Source: Brachynemurus nebulosus (lineage: Eukaryota > Arthropoda > Insecta > Neuroptera > Myrmeleontidae). Taken from it: DNA of 64,000 nt. The stretch lies in contig JAPWDM010000009.1 of NCBI GenBank assembly GCA_035578155.1, positions 2,764,001 through 2,828,000 of the forward strand. The letters are read 5' to 3'. The stretch's first letter is position 1. Every line of letters begins with the position of its first letter. Made by a program: the position numbers and the translations under genes. The notes beneath the pieces are model-generated. The model worked only from the letters and a program-made list of their open reading frames with translations, was not told the origin of the DNA and made no database searches. Positions 13,301 to 28,300 of this stretch are shown here, piece by piece.

Positions 13301-16300
13301 TGTAATTGTTTTGTGTATATATGTATGTATCAAGTTTTAATATAATATATATTAGGCGTAGTAACGTCAAGTAAATAAAGTAGTTTATGTTTTGTTTTGA
13401 TCGTTTTATACATAATATTATACAAACTTTTAATGAAATTAGAAATAGATTAAAAATTTGATTTAAAATTTATATTCAATTTTATTTAAATCAAAAAGGA
13501 AAAAAGTCGTAGAAAAAATATCGTATTCTACTCGCTTGCAATGGCTATTACTCACTCAGATGCATTACGACACTCGCCTCGCAAGCTCGGCTCGTGTCGC
13601 AATTTCATCTTCGTGAGTAATAGCTATCATTACTAACTCGTTGAATAATATACTATTATTTTTTAGAAATTAATATTCCAACTATAGAGATAGTTCCGAT
13701 TAACCCGTGGCGCCGCCCTGGTGTTAAGCAATTTTTTTATACGGTTACATAGCAATTTTTAAATTAAAATTTCAATTATAGAGATGTAGTCCCAACTTAC
13801 CTGTGTCGCCGCTTTTGTGTCAGACAGTTACATATTTTGAGAAAATGGCTCATTATTTTTAAAATAATACTGGCGCCAATACAAGTTTACATTTGCATGT
13901 TTTAATTTTAGTGGCGCATGAATCATTAGTGGCGCCAGAAAAGTTAGAAGGTTACTAACTTTTTTCATCCGTGCATGCACTGATCTACCTTGCACGCCAG
14001 TAGATGTTTACACGTTCATTTTGCTTTTAGTGGCGCCAGCAAATCGTTGTAAATGTAAACCCTGTATTATTAACATTAACTTTTAATGTTAATAAAGACT
14101 GTATATGTATATATAATTCGCCATCTACGTCATCAAGATCTGCGCGTCGGTATACTAATCTTAATGTACTTTGTCCACAATCAGGAAAAAAAATTACTAT
14201 TTTTGTTTTTATCAAGATTGTACGATAATAATCAGATTGAAAAAAAGTGTTGTCTACTCCAAAACACACTGAAATATATGTTTAATTGTTACCCCCCCCC
14301 CCCACTTGTTATTAAATCCTTTGAAACGATTTTTTTGGTTAGGGGGGGAGAAAAGTAACAATTAAACATGCATTTAAACATTTTTCATTGCCACATTTTG
14401 TCTGATTTTTTTTGAATGCAAAAATTAAAAGTGTATTAGTTTTGTTTTTAAGAAAAAATCCCACAAAAAATATTTAAAATAAAACCCCAGTAACTTAAAA
14501 ACGAAATAAAACAAAACGAAAAATAATTGGTTCTTAAGTCTACTGAGGGAAAATAATTAATAAACATTAACGAACAATTTCAAATATTCTTTATTTGACT
14601 TCAATAAATTTAGATATCAAAAACAGAATTGTATGTAAATCGAATAATGACAGACAAAAACATATAAACACAAAATTACACTGTTAATTTTTGCAATTAC
14701 AAAATTATTCTTTTCTTAACAATTTATAAGAAAAGATTACAAAAATCTCAAATTTTTGAAGGTATAAAAAATTCAATTACGCACACACCCACACATACAT
14801 CAAACGCGCACGCGCGCACACGCAAAAGTCACAAAAATCATCCAACAAAACGTATATTAATCGTTCTTTGTGCAAATACAATAGCCGCGCTATCTGGTGA
14901 TAAAAAATGAAACTACCCAAAATGGGATATATTAGTATTGTCAAATGTCACAATTAAGTGTTACTGTCTTTTTCTTGATTCCGATACTGCGAGAATTGGA
15001 TAATTTTAATTGATTTGAATTTTTATCACCAGATGTCGCAGCCATCGCACCACATCAGTAAGAAAAAGAAAAGTGTTTTGCTTAGAATTTATAATGGTTT
15101 TTCTCACAAATTTCCATAAAACGTGTTCTTTGCACAAAGATCAATAAAAAAAAACAATTTTCGCCCGAACCAAATTTTTAGTAATTAGTCGCAAACCACT
15201 GATTATTAGTAAACAAAAAAAAATTGTCACAATATAAATAATTTACCATAAATTCTAAAAAAGTTTGAGTTGTTCCAAAAGAAATTATCAACATGGTAAG
15301 TAGCTGTATGTTTATTAATTTAATTATTTATTTATTATTTAAGAAATTTAATTTTTTCTTGGAGAAAATCTTGCAAAAAGATAATTAACTGACCCATTTG
15401 AATTAATTTCAATTTTAATCGCAAAACGGAACAGCCATCGCCACAAAAGTAGAACAAAAATTTTTAATTTGCAAAGTTCATGAAACATGGCTCAAAATTA
15501 TTTATACTGTGACGTAATAAAATTTCTGATGCTCTTTGGGACGTACGGGTTAGTAATTAAAAAAAAAACATCCATCTCATAAAAATCTTAGTTCAACTTA
15601 GACAGCAAAAAAAAAAAAAATGGCGGTACTAATTGACACCAAGGACCTGAATTTTCGCCAAGATTTTAATGAGATATTATTTACACTAATTTAACATTTC
15701 GCGGTCCAAAAAGACTCCAAAAATGTTAACTTTTTACAATTGTACTTTAATTAGGTTTAACTCAATGACCATTCCCTGTTTTTGGTTAGTATGTTAAGGG
15801 TTAAAAAACAGTTAAACCTTCATAAATTCGAGTCGGAACTAAAATTTCGATATATTTTTTGTACATTATTGCTTCTTTCGATAAAAAATATTTTTTTATT
15901 CGTCTAAGCATATATTTTATTTAAATAATTTTTAAAAATTGTTAAAAAATTCTTTTATACAATTTCGCTAGTTAGTTTTTTTGTTTTGTTAGTTTAAAAA
16001 ATAAAACCTAATTATCTCTATCTTACCCCATGTTCACTTTCATCTTGGTCCGATAAATTTTTCTCCTCTTTTATGTCCGACGTGCTTAACTTACGATCGA
16101 AACGTTTTCGAGTCCCTTTCTCACTGACACCGTCTTTCACACAACTGTTTAACGACGAACCACTATTTTTTGTATCACTATTTTTAATATCCTGACCACT
16201 ATCACCACAGTTTCCACCACCAAGTCTACTCGCTTTCCCGTCACTACCACCCGCTGAAATACTGTCATTAGCGAATCGTTCAATATAGTTCGATCGTTTT

Positions 16301-19300
16301 TGCGCCTCCGATAGTGCACTTTGTGAGTCGGGTTCATCGGAATCGGTGTCTAGGAGTTCAATTGTTACGCGCAAATTATTTTTATACTGAAATTAAAAGA
16401 GAAAATATTTTAGTGAATGTTCTAGAGTATTCCATTTACGAACATTTTGAAGTACACTATTCTCGAACTGAGAAATATTTTAGTGAATGTTCTCTAGAGT
16501 ATTCTAATTTCGAACTTTTTGGATTTTATAACAGTTATTCTAGAGTATTCTATTCTCGAACTTTTTGGATTTTTTAATAGTTTAAAATGTATCAATTTCA
16601 TGAAATAATTATTCCACTGATTGAAATAAGTATCACTTTAAATTGAATAATTTAATTTGGCATCACTGCTTGGCTCAACATTTCACGGAAAAACAATGTT
16701 GAGATCAAAATGATGCCATTTTGGTCATGGATATGCTTTTGGGTGATGCGAAAAAGTGTAACGCTACGTCTAATTACACTGATTACTGCTGCCACCTATG
16801 TAAATTATTTTTATATACCTTTTTTTTTAAATTTAGGAACAGTGAATAACGTAAGATGTACAGAGTGTTGCCAATTAGTGATACTGTGTGAAACTTTATG
16901 TAGTTTCCAAATGACAAAACTTCACAAAGTATCACCTTATTTTTAAATTATGACAATTGTGACAATTGTCTTGAAAATTAGTAGTGTACTACACAAAGTT
17001 TCATACAATGTCACTAGATAGCAGCGCTTCTTATATCTTGAACTATAAAAAAGTAGTTTACACAGGTGGCAGCAGTAACTAGTGTTATCCCATTTCTTTA
17101 AGTAATGTTTGTTGTTTGTTTATGTTACATGATCGTCAAGGAGTAAACCACATTTATATACGATGTTTGTAAATTGTTTTACATGTCTATGTGTATTAAA
17201 CTATAAAACATATCCACAATTCAATACTTTTCTAGGCAGCGGAAAAAGTATTTTTCTTCAAAATTCGTACTTTACCCCGTAAATTCTCAAACTAAACGAA
17301 AATTTAAATAATCCAGAAATACTTTACACAATAGTTTATTAGCGCTATTTCCTCAAAATATTCGAAATTTGCCAATCAAAGATCGACAAAAGCTCGAAAT
17401 TCCTGGTTACGATCCAAAAAAAATTGATAAAAACTATCTTTTTACTTACAATATAAATCTTAAAACAATTTTCATCACGCAATTTCGCCTCGGCGGCCCG
17501 CTGATACGCAATCTCGGCAGCTTTTCGTCGATGTGCCGTTGCGCATGCGCCACCCGCCCCACTGGCGTAACAGTTGGCGAACGAGTCATTTTTATTTGTG
17601 CGAACAAGACTATATACATCCTTACTCAGGTTCCGGAAGAAATCTTTATCGCGTAGAGATTCACGTCGCGCATTATTTGGACTGTTGTAGCTGGGGTGGG
17701 CTTTTCGTCGCTCGTTCAGCCACATATTGCAACATTCGATTGCGCCACGTTCTGTTGCGCAGTGTTGTAGTTGCCTTACTGCGTACGATACAACCTGTAA
17801 TACAAAAAAAATGATTGTAATATTTTTGAAAAGATAATTTGCTATGATGAGCTTCCAAAAAATTGGATTCCGATGAATCTGACTGAATGTTCTAGAGAAT
17901 TCTATTCGAGAAGTTTGTGATTTATTCCCTTGAATGTGTCAATTTGATGAAATAAATATTTCATTAATGGAAATAAGCATCACTTTAAATTGACAAGTTA
18001 ATTTGGCATCACTGCTTGGCTTAACGTTTCATAGTAAAAGAAACTTAAGATCAAATTGATGCCGCGTTTAAGCCTGAATTAAAAATTTTCGGGTTTAACG
18101 TCCAGATTTTTAGCTTTCATCGATTTCTCAGAAATAATTTACCAAATTTTTACCTCTGAGCGAAGGTAAAGAAACAGTTCCCTTAACAATTTTACTTCCG
18201 TGTCTGCTCGTTAAAATCCGGAACTATTCGGTCGAGTAAACGTCAATATTTTACTACTTGTAAAAGAGAAGTTACAAGGAAGCTGTGTCCCACAATATCC
18301 CTCGATAGTGTATTTTACTTTTCAATTTAAATTGAATTTACTGGAAGATTTAATTAACTGATACATCTATTGTTATTTATTGAAGATAACTAACGGCCAT
18401 CTATAAACGTTTAGTAAAAACAAAAAAACCTGCCAAAAATACTCCCATGACCCCTTTTTTTCCTCTTAAAAATTTTAAAAGGCCCCTCAAATATGTAGAA
18501 ATGTATAAAAAAAAATGGGTATACGATCCTATAATCGATTGCTCCTGTAACCCTCCAAATAACTTTCGTGACCCTACTAGGGGGTTGCGACCCCCACTTT
18601 AAGAATCACTGAGTTAAATAATCAATCTGTACCCTGTATTATTAGTATTCCAATAAAAAAAAATTAAAATTTAGTGAGCTGGCATACTACAAGGATCCAT
18701 TCTTAGGCCGTTACTATTCGATTTAATTCTTTTCTGTCAATTCCCGCAAAAAATCAAGGTCTTCATAAACCCAAAATGGCTCAGTGGATCTACGGACTAA
18801 TATAGTAAAAAGTAGTAAAAAGTAACAAGAAACACACTAGGGTTTCGTAGTTGAAACATCGGAAATTTAAAATCATTTAGTAGGCGTACTACAAGGATTC
18901 ATTCTTAGGCCGTTACTATTTAATTTCTTTCTGTAAATTCCCGCAATAAATCAAGCACATTTTATAAACCCAAAATGGTTCAGTGGATCTACGAACTAAT
19001 ATAGTAAAAGGTACCAAGAAACGCACTAACTTTAGGGTTTCGTAGTCGATACATCGGAACCCTTATAATCAAATGGTTATGACAACTGTCCGGGAACTTT
19101 CTAAAAAAACTTTTAACCAAATTCATCGAACCCCATCCTCCATGCAAAAATTTCAAAAATTTCGACCGCTATTTACCTTATCTAGTGTGAATGCAATATA
19201 CGCATGAATGCCAAACATTTCCCGTAGCGTATCCTCGTACGCATTTGAGTCCATATTGCCGTCCAGCACATTTTTCACCATATCCAAAAACGCTGGATAA

Positions 19301-22300
19301 TACTGCTCCACCTCGAATTCCGGTTGCGGTTTCAATTTGAGCGCGACAGCTGTCGATTGTTTGCGTTTTGAACGCTCCTCCCGCTCCTGTGCAATTAGTC
19401 GTTGCGCATGCGCGTGAATCGTTGCCAGGCGTGAGCACAGGACCGCGTGAAGGCGTAAAAATAAGTACCAATGATTATTCGCCATAAATAGGGTGTAATA
19501 TTCATCCTGGAAGCAAAATTAAAAATTAGAGATTTCCCAAAAAAAAAAAATTAAAGTTTTTTTTTGGGAAGGATAATTACAGGATCATCGTCAAATCCAT
19601 CGCCACTAACGTATTTGTCTTCGTCTTCGGTTTTAATATTTTCCACGTCCACCTCTTTCTTAACGTCCGTCTCCATCGGAATCGCTTTTGTGTCCTCCGT
19701 CGAATCGGCCGGCGGAGTTTTCCGGGAATTATCGCGCGGGCTACTACTGGAAGATTTTGTGTTTGATTTCGAATCGGCATTACTTGGACTGGACCGCGAA
19801 TTCGATTCCACCTCCATATCTTCACGGTCATCTGTAATAACCAAAAAAAAAAAAAAATTAATTTTCACGAAAAAAATTCAGCAAGTGGGTGTTGGACACG
19901 TATTAAGTTAGGGTACCTCAGTAATTATATTCAATCATAATTATATTCAACAATGGTTACTTGTAAATGTGTTACTACAAGGGTAAATTACGTGATAAAA
20001 ATGATACTATTTGTAATTTTTTTTTTAAATTTTTTGACCCAGTGTTGAAGAAACTTCACTTTAAGACTCAATTTTATTTTAGAAAAGGTAACTCTATAAA
20101 TAAAACATTTATATTCATAGGTCCAAACATCTAGAAATAGGGTACTTGATTAAAATTTTAAAAAAACTATTAAAATGCCTTATTTTTGCATATCAGTTCA
20201 GTGACTTCTTTTTATTTTTTTGAGTAATCATCAAAAATTAACTATTCAGCTTTGAAGGAAAAAAATTTCAGCGAAAAATATCACTATAATGACGTCACAA
20301 TTTGAAAACAAACGTGAATGTAAATCCTTATAACCTCAAAACTTTGATTATATTCATAATATATCAAAAGCGAGTATTTAACCCTAGAATCATACGTTGA
20401 TCTACGAGAAACGTTAATCATACATCGACGTCGTTTTGGCGGATGGACTTTTTACGGAGAGTTTTAGAGTTTATTTGCAAAAAACATTTTTTTACATAAC
20501 AATACTACAAAAGCGAACAAAATATTTAAAAAAAATTGGATTTGGAAAAATTTCTTAATGTAAATATTTATTAATTTTTTTAATCTTTTTATCAAAGCAT
20601 ATTTTCATTATAAAAATTAAAAAATAGATAAATACATCAATTGTATCATAAAACATGTGTTTCAAATAATTAATTTATGAACTATTATGAGTCAGTGTAC
20701 ATGTGTGACTTTACAGAATGTGAAATTTCTCAGTCATAAATATTCCTATAGATATGTAGTATAGTATAGCATTTGTTTGGTTTTCGATTCAATATATTAA
20801 AACTTCAGTATTATGTCGTCTCTATAAGTCAAACAGCTGTAATCATCTTTCACATTATCATAATCATTGAATAAATTAATTATAACATGCATATCTTTAA
20901 TAAATTTTAGAAAAATTAGGAAGACTTTTACATGTGAAGTACAAAATCTTTAAAAAAAAACATCGCGTAATCATACATCGACGCCCTTTTGACGGACACT
21001 ATTTCAATACAAACAAAACGACAATGACTATAAACAAAATAAATACGTCTTATGTGTTATAACAACAAATAAATTAGATAACAGAAATCTCACAGCAAGC
21101 AGGTACCGAAAAGTTGTAGTATTGGAGCAGGTAGAGAAGTTCGTTCGTCGTTTTGACGTGTACGTATGATTCTTGGGTTAAATATAATTTATTTAAATAT
21201 TTTTTTTTTATATTTTTAATTTATTTAAATTCTAGTCTAAAATATTAAAAATAAAACATTATTTCACTTTACCAATGGAAATTACCAAAATCGACATATT
21301 TGTTTATAAATTATGACGTCATAACGACGTCAATTTTCAATCATTTATATAGTTGTTGAAGATTAACAATTTTTTAAATGCAATTTCTATTTGACATTTG
21401 TTATAATTTCAAACACAGAACTGACAATGGTTCCAAGATTTTTCTTCGGAACCCTAAAACCTCTCCAATTCCAAAATTTCTTACCGTCATCATCTCTCTC
21501 GTCGTCACTGAGCTGTTGTCGGGGATGATGAAACAAATCTGGAATAAATTGCCGTAGCAGCGCTTTAATTCTCGCCTTTTCCTGTTTCTGGATACCGGTT
21601 TGTCGTCGCACATGGTGGATCAGTAAACCGGCGGCATCGTCCAGCACACTTCGTTCAATCGGTCCGGTACGTGGAATTTTACCGCTGGCCAGCGCGGCAC
21701 CAGATATCACCGGATTGGCCGGCACGGAACTGTTTGGTGTCACGTGGGCAGCATACGAGAGCACAAGGTGGGGGCCGCTAAGCGGGGCGGATCCAATGGC
21801 TGCCGAGGTTGCACCCTCCTCTTGTTGTTCATGTCGCTGTAAAAATGGGATAAAAGTTAGGCAGGTAATAGTTTTTGGAGTTTTGATGGGTGTCTCAAGT
21901 CGCAATAATATTCAGTTTAGGTGCGTACAAACTGAATAGCACTTCGGACCGAATTTTAATCTTGCACCACTGTATACTCTCCATTACAACAGTAAGATAA
22001 TGAAAAGAACCAAAAATGATGCAAATACGCAAAAAAATTGGTACAATTCTACGGTTTTTAAGGCACAGGAACATTTTTGTGATCGTGGTAAGCTTCACAG
22101 AAGTGATTTGAAATAGTGTAACCTTTTCTTTTTACTACGAAGAAAATGACGAAAATCCCCTTGGAGAAATATGACCAATTCAAGGCAAGTCCTTTTTCTA
22201 TTGGTCTTATACGGTTAATTTTGGTAGAAATGAAAAGAACAGCTTCGAAAACTTAGAATTTCATTCCAATTTTATCATTCTACCATTTTATTTACAATTT

Positions 22301-25300
22301 TTAAGCTATCGAAAAATTTTTGTAAACTTGATGACGTCATCAAAACAAATTTTTTATCTCTAAATCAAGCTTTATGGAAATGATTTTAATCAAGCTGATT
22401 AGTTGTATTAGGGTAATTTGGGTGTGAACTATTCATTTTTGCTATTAAAAATGACGAAATTTTTATGGTGAAAAAATTTTAAATTTTGCCGATATTCGCT
22501 CCGAGCCGAAAGTATAGCCACCTTGATTATTTAACAATTTATCAGGACATTTGACTATTTAAATGAATGGAAAATATATTAAAAAACTAAAATTTGTTTA
22601 ATAAAAGCCATACATTTGCTCATTTTACCTCAAAAATGTCTGAAAATAAAATATTTTTCAATAATTAACCAAGAAAAAGCATAAGAGATAATTTTTATAT
22701 TTTTTTGAAAATTTCAAAATAAAATGACATTTGACCGTGTAGGGTTACAAATAATATTTTTTTATTATTTTGTCGAATCTGGTAAATAGAAATCGTAATA
22801 AGTTACTCGCTTTGAAAAACACACAAGTATTTAAAAAAAAATACTTTTTCTTAAAGAAAATAGTAAAATTATGTACAAATGCCGTCTAAACAGATATATT
22901 TATCCACCATGAGCGCTGTAGTCGATTTTTGTATCCCCTCCAGGCAAAAGCTCATAGCGAATATTATTTATCACTAACTAGTTTTCGGTTGACTAAACCA
23001 TCATCAGGTGAAATTTGAACTGAACAGAATTCAGTTTGGACAAAAGAATATATATAAATTAACCCAGAATATATATAAATTAACCCAGAAACTGAATTCT
23101 GTTCAATTCAAATTTCACCTCTGATGATGGTTTAATCAACCGAAAACTAGTTAATAATAAATAATATATTTCTATACTTAAGTGAAAATTTGACAAAATT
23201 CAAAATTCTTTGACCATAATCATTATGGATTTTCACAAAATAAAATTATCTACAATTTTTTTATGTGACGAAATTTTTTTAAAAAATATTTTTTCTATTG
23301 GCCCTATATGTTCAATTTTGATAAAAATGAAAAAAAATGGCCTCGAAAACGTAGAATTTTCTTTCAAACCTGACAAAAACATTCTATACTGTCAAATAAT
23401 TAGTCAATATTAAAAATATTGAACAGGCATACCACAGGGATTCATTCTTTGACCTCTACTCTTCATACACGAACGATTCAACTTTATGATCACTGAGTTA
23501 CAATTGTGATGAAATATTTAATGGCGGGAAAATTTCGATATAATTTAAATATATAGAGAAAATACTTACTTCATCGTATAACGTCTCAATCTCATTAAAG
23601 AGACTCTTCGACCGTAATGATTTAACATCATTCTGCTTAAAATTGATTCCTTGATGATCCAACGACTTCAAATAGTACTTTTCATTTTGCTCTCTCCAAA
23701 TCTTGTTAAAATTCTACAAAAACAAAAAAGAAAAATTCGAAATTAAAATTTTCGGAGGATAGCGTTTGGACCTTTAGGGCTTCGAAGAGGCATCTTCGAA
23801 GGCCTAAAACGATCACAAAAGCATAAGGAATTGGATGGTATACCTTTTGTGCTTCTCGCCACTCTTCCTCCTTGGCTCTCAGCCGCCTTAAAACTACCTG
23901 AACTGCAACTCCAGGATTTCGCTTGAGACCATCCACAATATCGGCCGCTTTATCGCCATAAATTCGTCGCAACGCGCGCTGATGCAGCACAGCACTGGTG
24001 CCACCTAGCGTGTCATCCAAACGGAACCGTGCCAATTCGTCCGGTGAAAATCGTTGTATCCGTCGCCAAACGCCTTCCAGCACCCGAATCGTCGACGCAT
24101 TAGTCTCAATCACCACGTCCAATTCAAATCGTTCATCCTCACATCGATATATGTACTCCTCAAATTGAGTTTTTCGATTCGTCACGAACGTACTGTCCTC
24201 CGACCACGTGGGGAACGATACCCAGGTGTCATTCAACACTTCCCGACACAGTTGAGTGCGACCGGAGCATCGTCTTGACGCCTGTAAACTACCGGCGTGT
24301 AGTTGCGTCGCGGGAAGCGTCGAGGATGATGAGTATGAATCGGTGTGAGTTTTTGGGAGCGCACAGTAACTAGCACCAAGTCGTTTACACGTCGTCAAAT
24401 CCACCTCCATGGCGTTATCGCCCTGTGGACGTTCCTGGCGCACCACATTGTTGGGAATCGGTTCCACGCCGCTATCACTGTGCCCGATAAAGTCTTTGAA
24501 CCATTTAAACAGTTCCGGGAATTTGCCGAGAAATGGTCCCGAGAGTTGTACTAATTCACTGCGCGATATCACCTCTTCATTGTACAGCACTAGACATCGT
24601 AAAAAATTGTCGTAGACCTCCTGCGATCGTAGCGCCTTGCGCACTTTATCGAAAAACGCGTAATCGTGCAGCGTGCCATACTTCCCCGCCTCCGCCAAAC
24701 TGACGTCACGTAAACTGGGAACTTTGTGCTTCTTCATCGGTGGACCACCGTCACGCGGCGACATCCCCTGCGAATTGTACGGCGGCGATCGTTTAATTTG
24801 ACCGCTGGTGTGCCCATACTTTTGTGATATCGGTAAACTGTTGCGTTCTGCGCCGGCGCCGCGACTATGCTCGTTTCGGTCGCGGTCTATTGTTTCCCGT
24901 TCGCGATGTTCCCGTTCCCGGTCGCGATGTTCTCGTTCCCGTTCACGATGTTCCCGATTCTCGCGTTCCCGTTCCCGTTCACGATCGCGTATCGAATTAT
25001 TGTACGGGGATTTGATGATTGTTTTTTTGGGCGCGTGCGAATCGTTCTGGAGATTTTTGTTGGAGAGATTACTGGTGGCGTCCGGGAGGAATTGGCCGAA
25101 TTCGGCGAGTAGATCCTCTTGGTTTTCGAATAGTTTCGCAACTTGACTGTAAACTTCGGCTTCGGTTAGTTTGCCGACACTGGAAGCGCCACTCCCGGTG
25201 ACCGGATCGCCGTGAGTGAGCCCCACCGCGCTTGAATTGCCGCCGCCCAAATTCGAATTTGATTCTTTCATGATTCGTTGCTCTTTCTGATAGGTGTGCA

Positions 25301-28300
25301 GTATTTCCAAAAATCGTTTGTACCGATCCGGTTGACTTTGGAAGCGATTTTTGATCTTGTTGACGTAGTTTATGGCATGATTGAACTCGACTCGTTGATT
25401 TTGTGGATTTGTATGGCTAGTCTCAACTTGAGACAACACTTGGCAAACGGTGGCCTGAGTTTGGGGGATGTGACGCACATTGTTCGCGGTATGCGACACG
25501 TTACTCGCGGCCACTGAATTCACGCTACTCGCGTATGAGGTGTGATGCATATTGACCGGACTGGACTGAGGGATTGACGCAACTGATTGATGACTCTGCG
25601 GTAGCGGTGTTGTAACCGCAGCGGCTGCCATTGCACTCTGCGAATGACTTGCACCGGCACCACCGGACACGGAAGATATATTCGATGGCATCGTGGTATG
25701 AATTATGGCCGAGCTTGGTATGATTTGCATTACTTGCCCGCTCTGTTTTGCCACACTCTGCGAATGGGTGGTATTTTGTACTTGTGCGCCGGTCATCGGT
25801 GGACTCGTCAAACCGCTTTTACTTAGCCCCTGTGTGGTATGGACGACTGTGGCGGTGCCTTGTGTCGGCGATGGGATACTAACGGACACCTGGTACGCAT
25901 TTCCCTGATCGCCGGGTTTCACTTCAATTTTGTAGCCGGGCGGTAAGAATGTGTTGAAACCTTCAATTAATTCCGGATGTCCGTTGAATAAATTTGATAC
26001 CCGGGTGATTACTCCGGGTGTATCGATGCTGAAAACGAAAAATTTTCATTATTTTCACTTTTTCAAAAAAAAAAAATATTTTCCAAAAAAACTCACCTTT
26101 CAGACTTAAACTCCTTCATAATATCAAGAAAATCATTGTAAACTTGAGGTTGATCACCGAATTTATATTTCACCTTATCTAAATAGGATAAAGCATCCTC
26201 TACTTTAAGCCTCCTTGACGCGGTACTCATCTGAGGACCAGCACCTGGTTGTTGTTGAGATATAGAACCCATTTGAACCTTAAAAAACAAAATAAAAATT
26301 AAATTTCCCGCATAAAAATACCTGCGGATGCTTGTTTTTGAACTGGACTACACATGGCACCACTGATGCTACACAATGGCGCCTCAGTTCAGTGATATCA
26401 AGAATCAAGATTGGTATATGTATGAGGTTCGCCAATCAAACGAAAAGGACATTTGATTGTGGACTGCAGGTCCGGAAAATTTTTGATTTTTATTATGTCA
26501 TTAATGTTGGAAATGGACAAAAATATTTAAATTTATATAGTTAAATATTTAAATCAAAAATAGCTAACGTCTTTATTTAATTTCTTATACCGTGAATTTC
26601 CGCAATTTGGCATAGAACACCGTATACCAGGCATGACCGGCCAGCCCTGAATTAACGAATTTCAAAGCAGCTATTAATAAAATTAGTTAAAATAACTAAA
26701 TAACACCTTTGGCACAAAATAACTAACAAAATGTGAAAAATTAATAAAAATAATTATATTAAACTGAATATTATATTATAATAACTAATAATTATTCAGA
26801 AATAATACTTTAAAATTTAAAAATGACAGTTCATTAACAAACAAATATTGTTGATGATCAAGTGATGATCAGTTGACGCTATAAAACAGCTGATTACAGT
26901 CCAAAAATGAATACATGTGAAGCATAGGGATCTGGTGTACCTCATAAACATATTATATAAACCTTGATCAAGAATAAGCATCCTAACCTAAAAAAATCGT
27001 AATACATACTTTATGTCTAACTTGTATAACTGGATTAGTCTTCGCGTTTGCGTACAATTGAGGTTGCGTGGTAGTACTGACAGGTACTGATGGCGGCCTT
27101 CCTGGACCCGATGGACCACCGGTTGTATATGCAACAGCTGTCGATTGAAATTGTGCAATTGATTGCATATTTTCGGAATTCTGTGTGGAATTGGTTAACT
27201 TTGCCACGGAACTTGGACCGCTATAATTGTTTAAGTTTTGGCCTAAAAAAAAAGAAGAAATAAAAAAAAATTACCTCATAAATACCCCCATAGAAAAAAA
27301 AAATTGGCGCGACTGATATTTCATTGGCTGTTTCATTTCTATTGACAAACTTCATAATTTTATAAGTGTTCCGTTTAGCCAATTTTGGTACGGAACACTA
27401 AAAACAATGAATGACTGAGTGTTGTGATGAATGAATTTGATGAAAGTTGATCAAAAATGAATTTTTATTGTAAAATGAGGGAATTGTCCCAAAAGAAAAA
27501 ATTTTGAAAATTTAGTAAAAATGTTTTATTACTGAATATTGAATACAGTGGTGGAACATTATTTTATAAAAATTCATTTTTTCCAAAATAAATATATAAT
27601 ATAAATTTTTTAATAGATTTTTTAGCCGGTACTTTATAGTATTTTATATTTGCTAACAATAAATAAAACAACAAAATTAAAATTTATTATTTTTGTCAAG
27701 ATTGTGATAGCATCTACGTTGGTCAAACCGGTAGGAATTTTGAAACCCGGTGAGTAGAACATTTCCAATCTTACACGAAGCAACTAAAGCAATTATGTGA
27801 TTATACAGATATTTATTATGTTATTTCCTAAATGTTTGCTATTTTTCACTCTACTAACGCCTTTTCAAGGCAGAGGTTGCCACCAATCAGTGGCTTCGAA
27901 GCCGAAACTGCAGTTCTTAAAGTTTTTTTTTTTTTTTTTTTTAACAAATATTTTTAAACATTCTATAAAAAATAAACTAGAAATTAGTTGAACATTGTGA
28001 ATCCTTACACCACCTTTAACCCATTATGACCCACGTTTGTAAGCCGTGTAGTTTTTTCACGAGTTTTTTACTTTTCGAATTTTCAAATATAAAATAGTAA
28101 CGGAATATCTTTTATTAAAATATTTCAATCAGAATTTTAATAGGCTTTTAAAAAATGGCCTATCAGTCCAAATATTGAGCATAAAAAATGAAAAATTTGG
28201 AAATCTAGTTATACTAAAGAGATTTTCACAATTAGGCTTTTGGAACCATTTAAAAATTACCGTTAATTTTCTCTTTCGATATTATCGAGCTGTTTCACAA

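Noticed and set aside
14291..14302. Poly-C run, considered as telomeric or quadruplex sequence
   Set aside because: It is one side of a short palindrome with a matching G run; no telomeric repeat units.
24054..25908. Several open frames on the plus strand opposite the large Sin3A exon
   Set aside because: They are antisense shadows of the PAH2-PAH3 coding exon with no family match.
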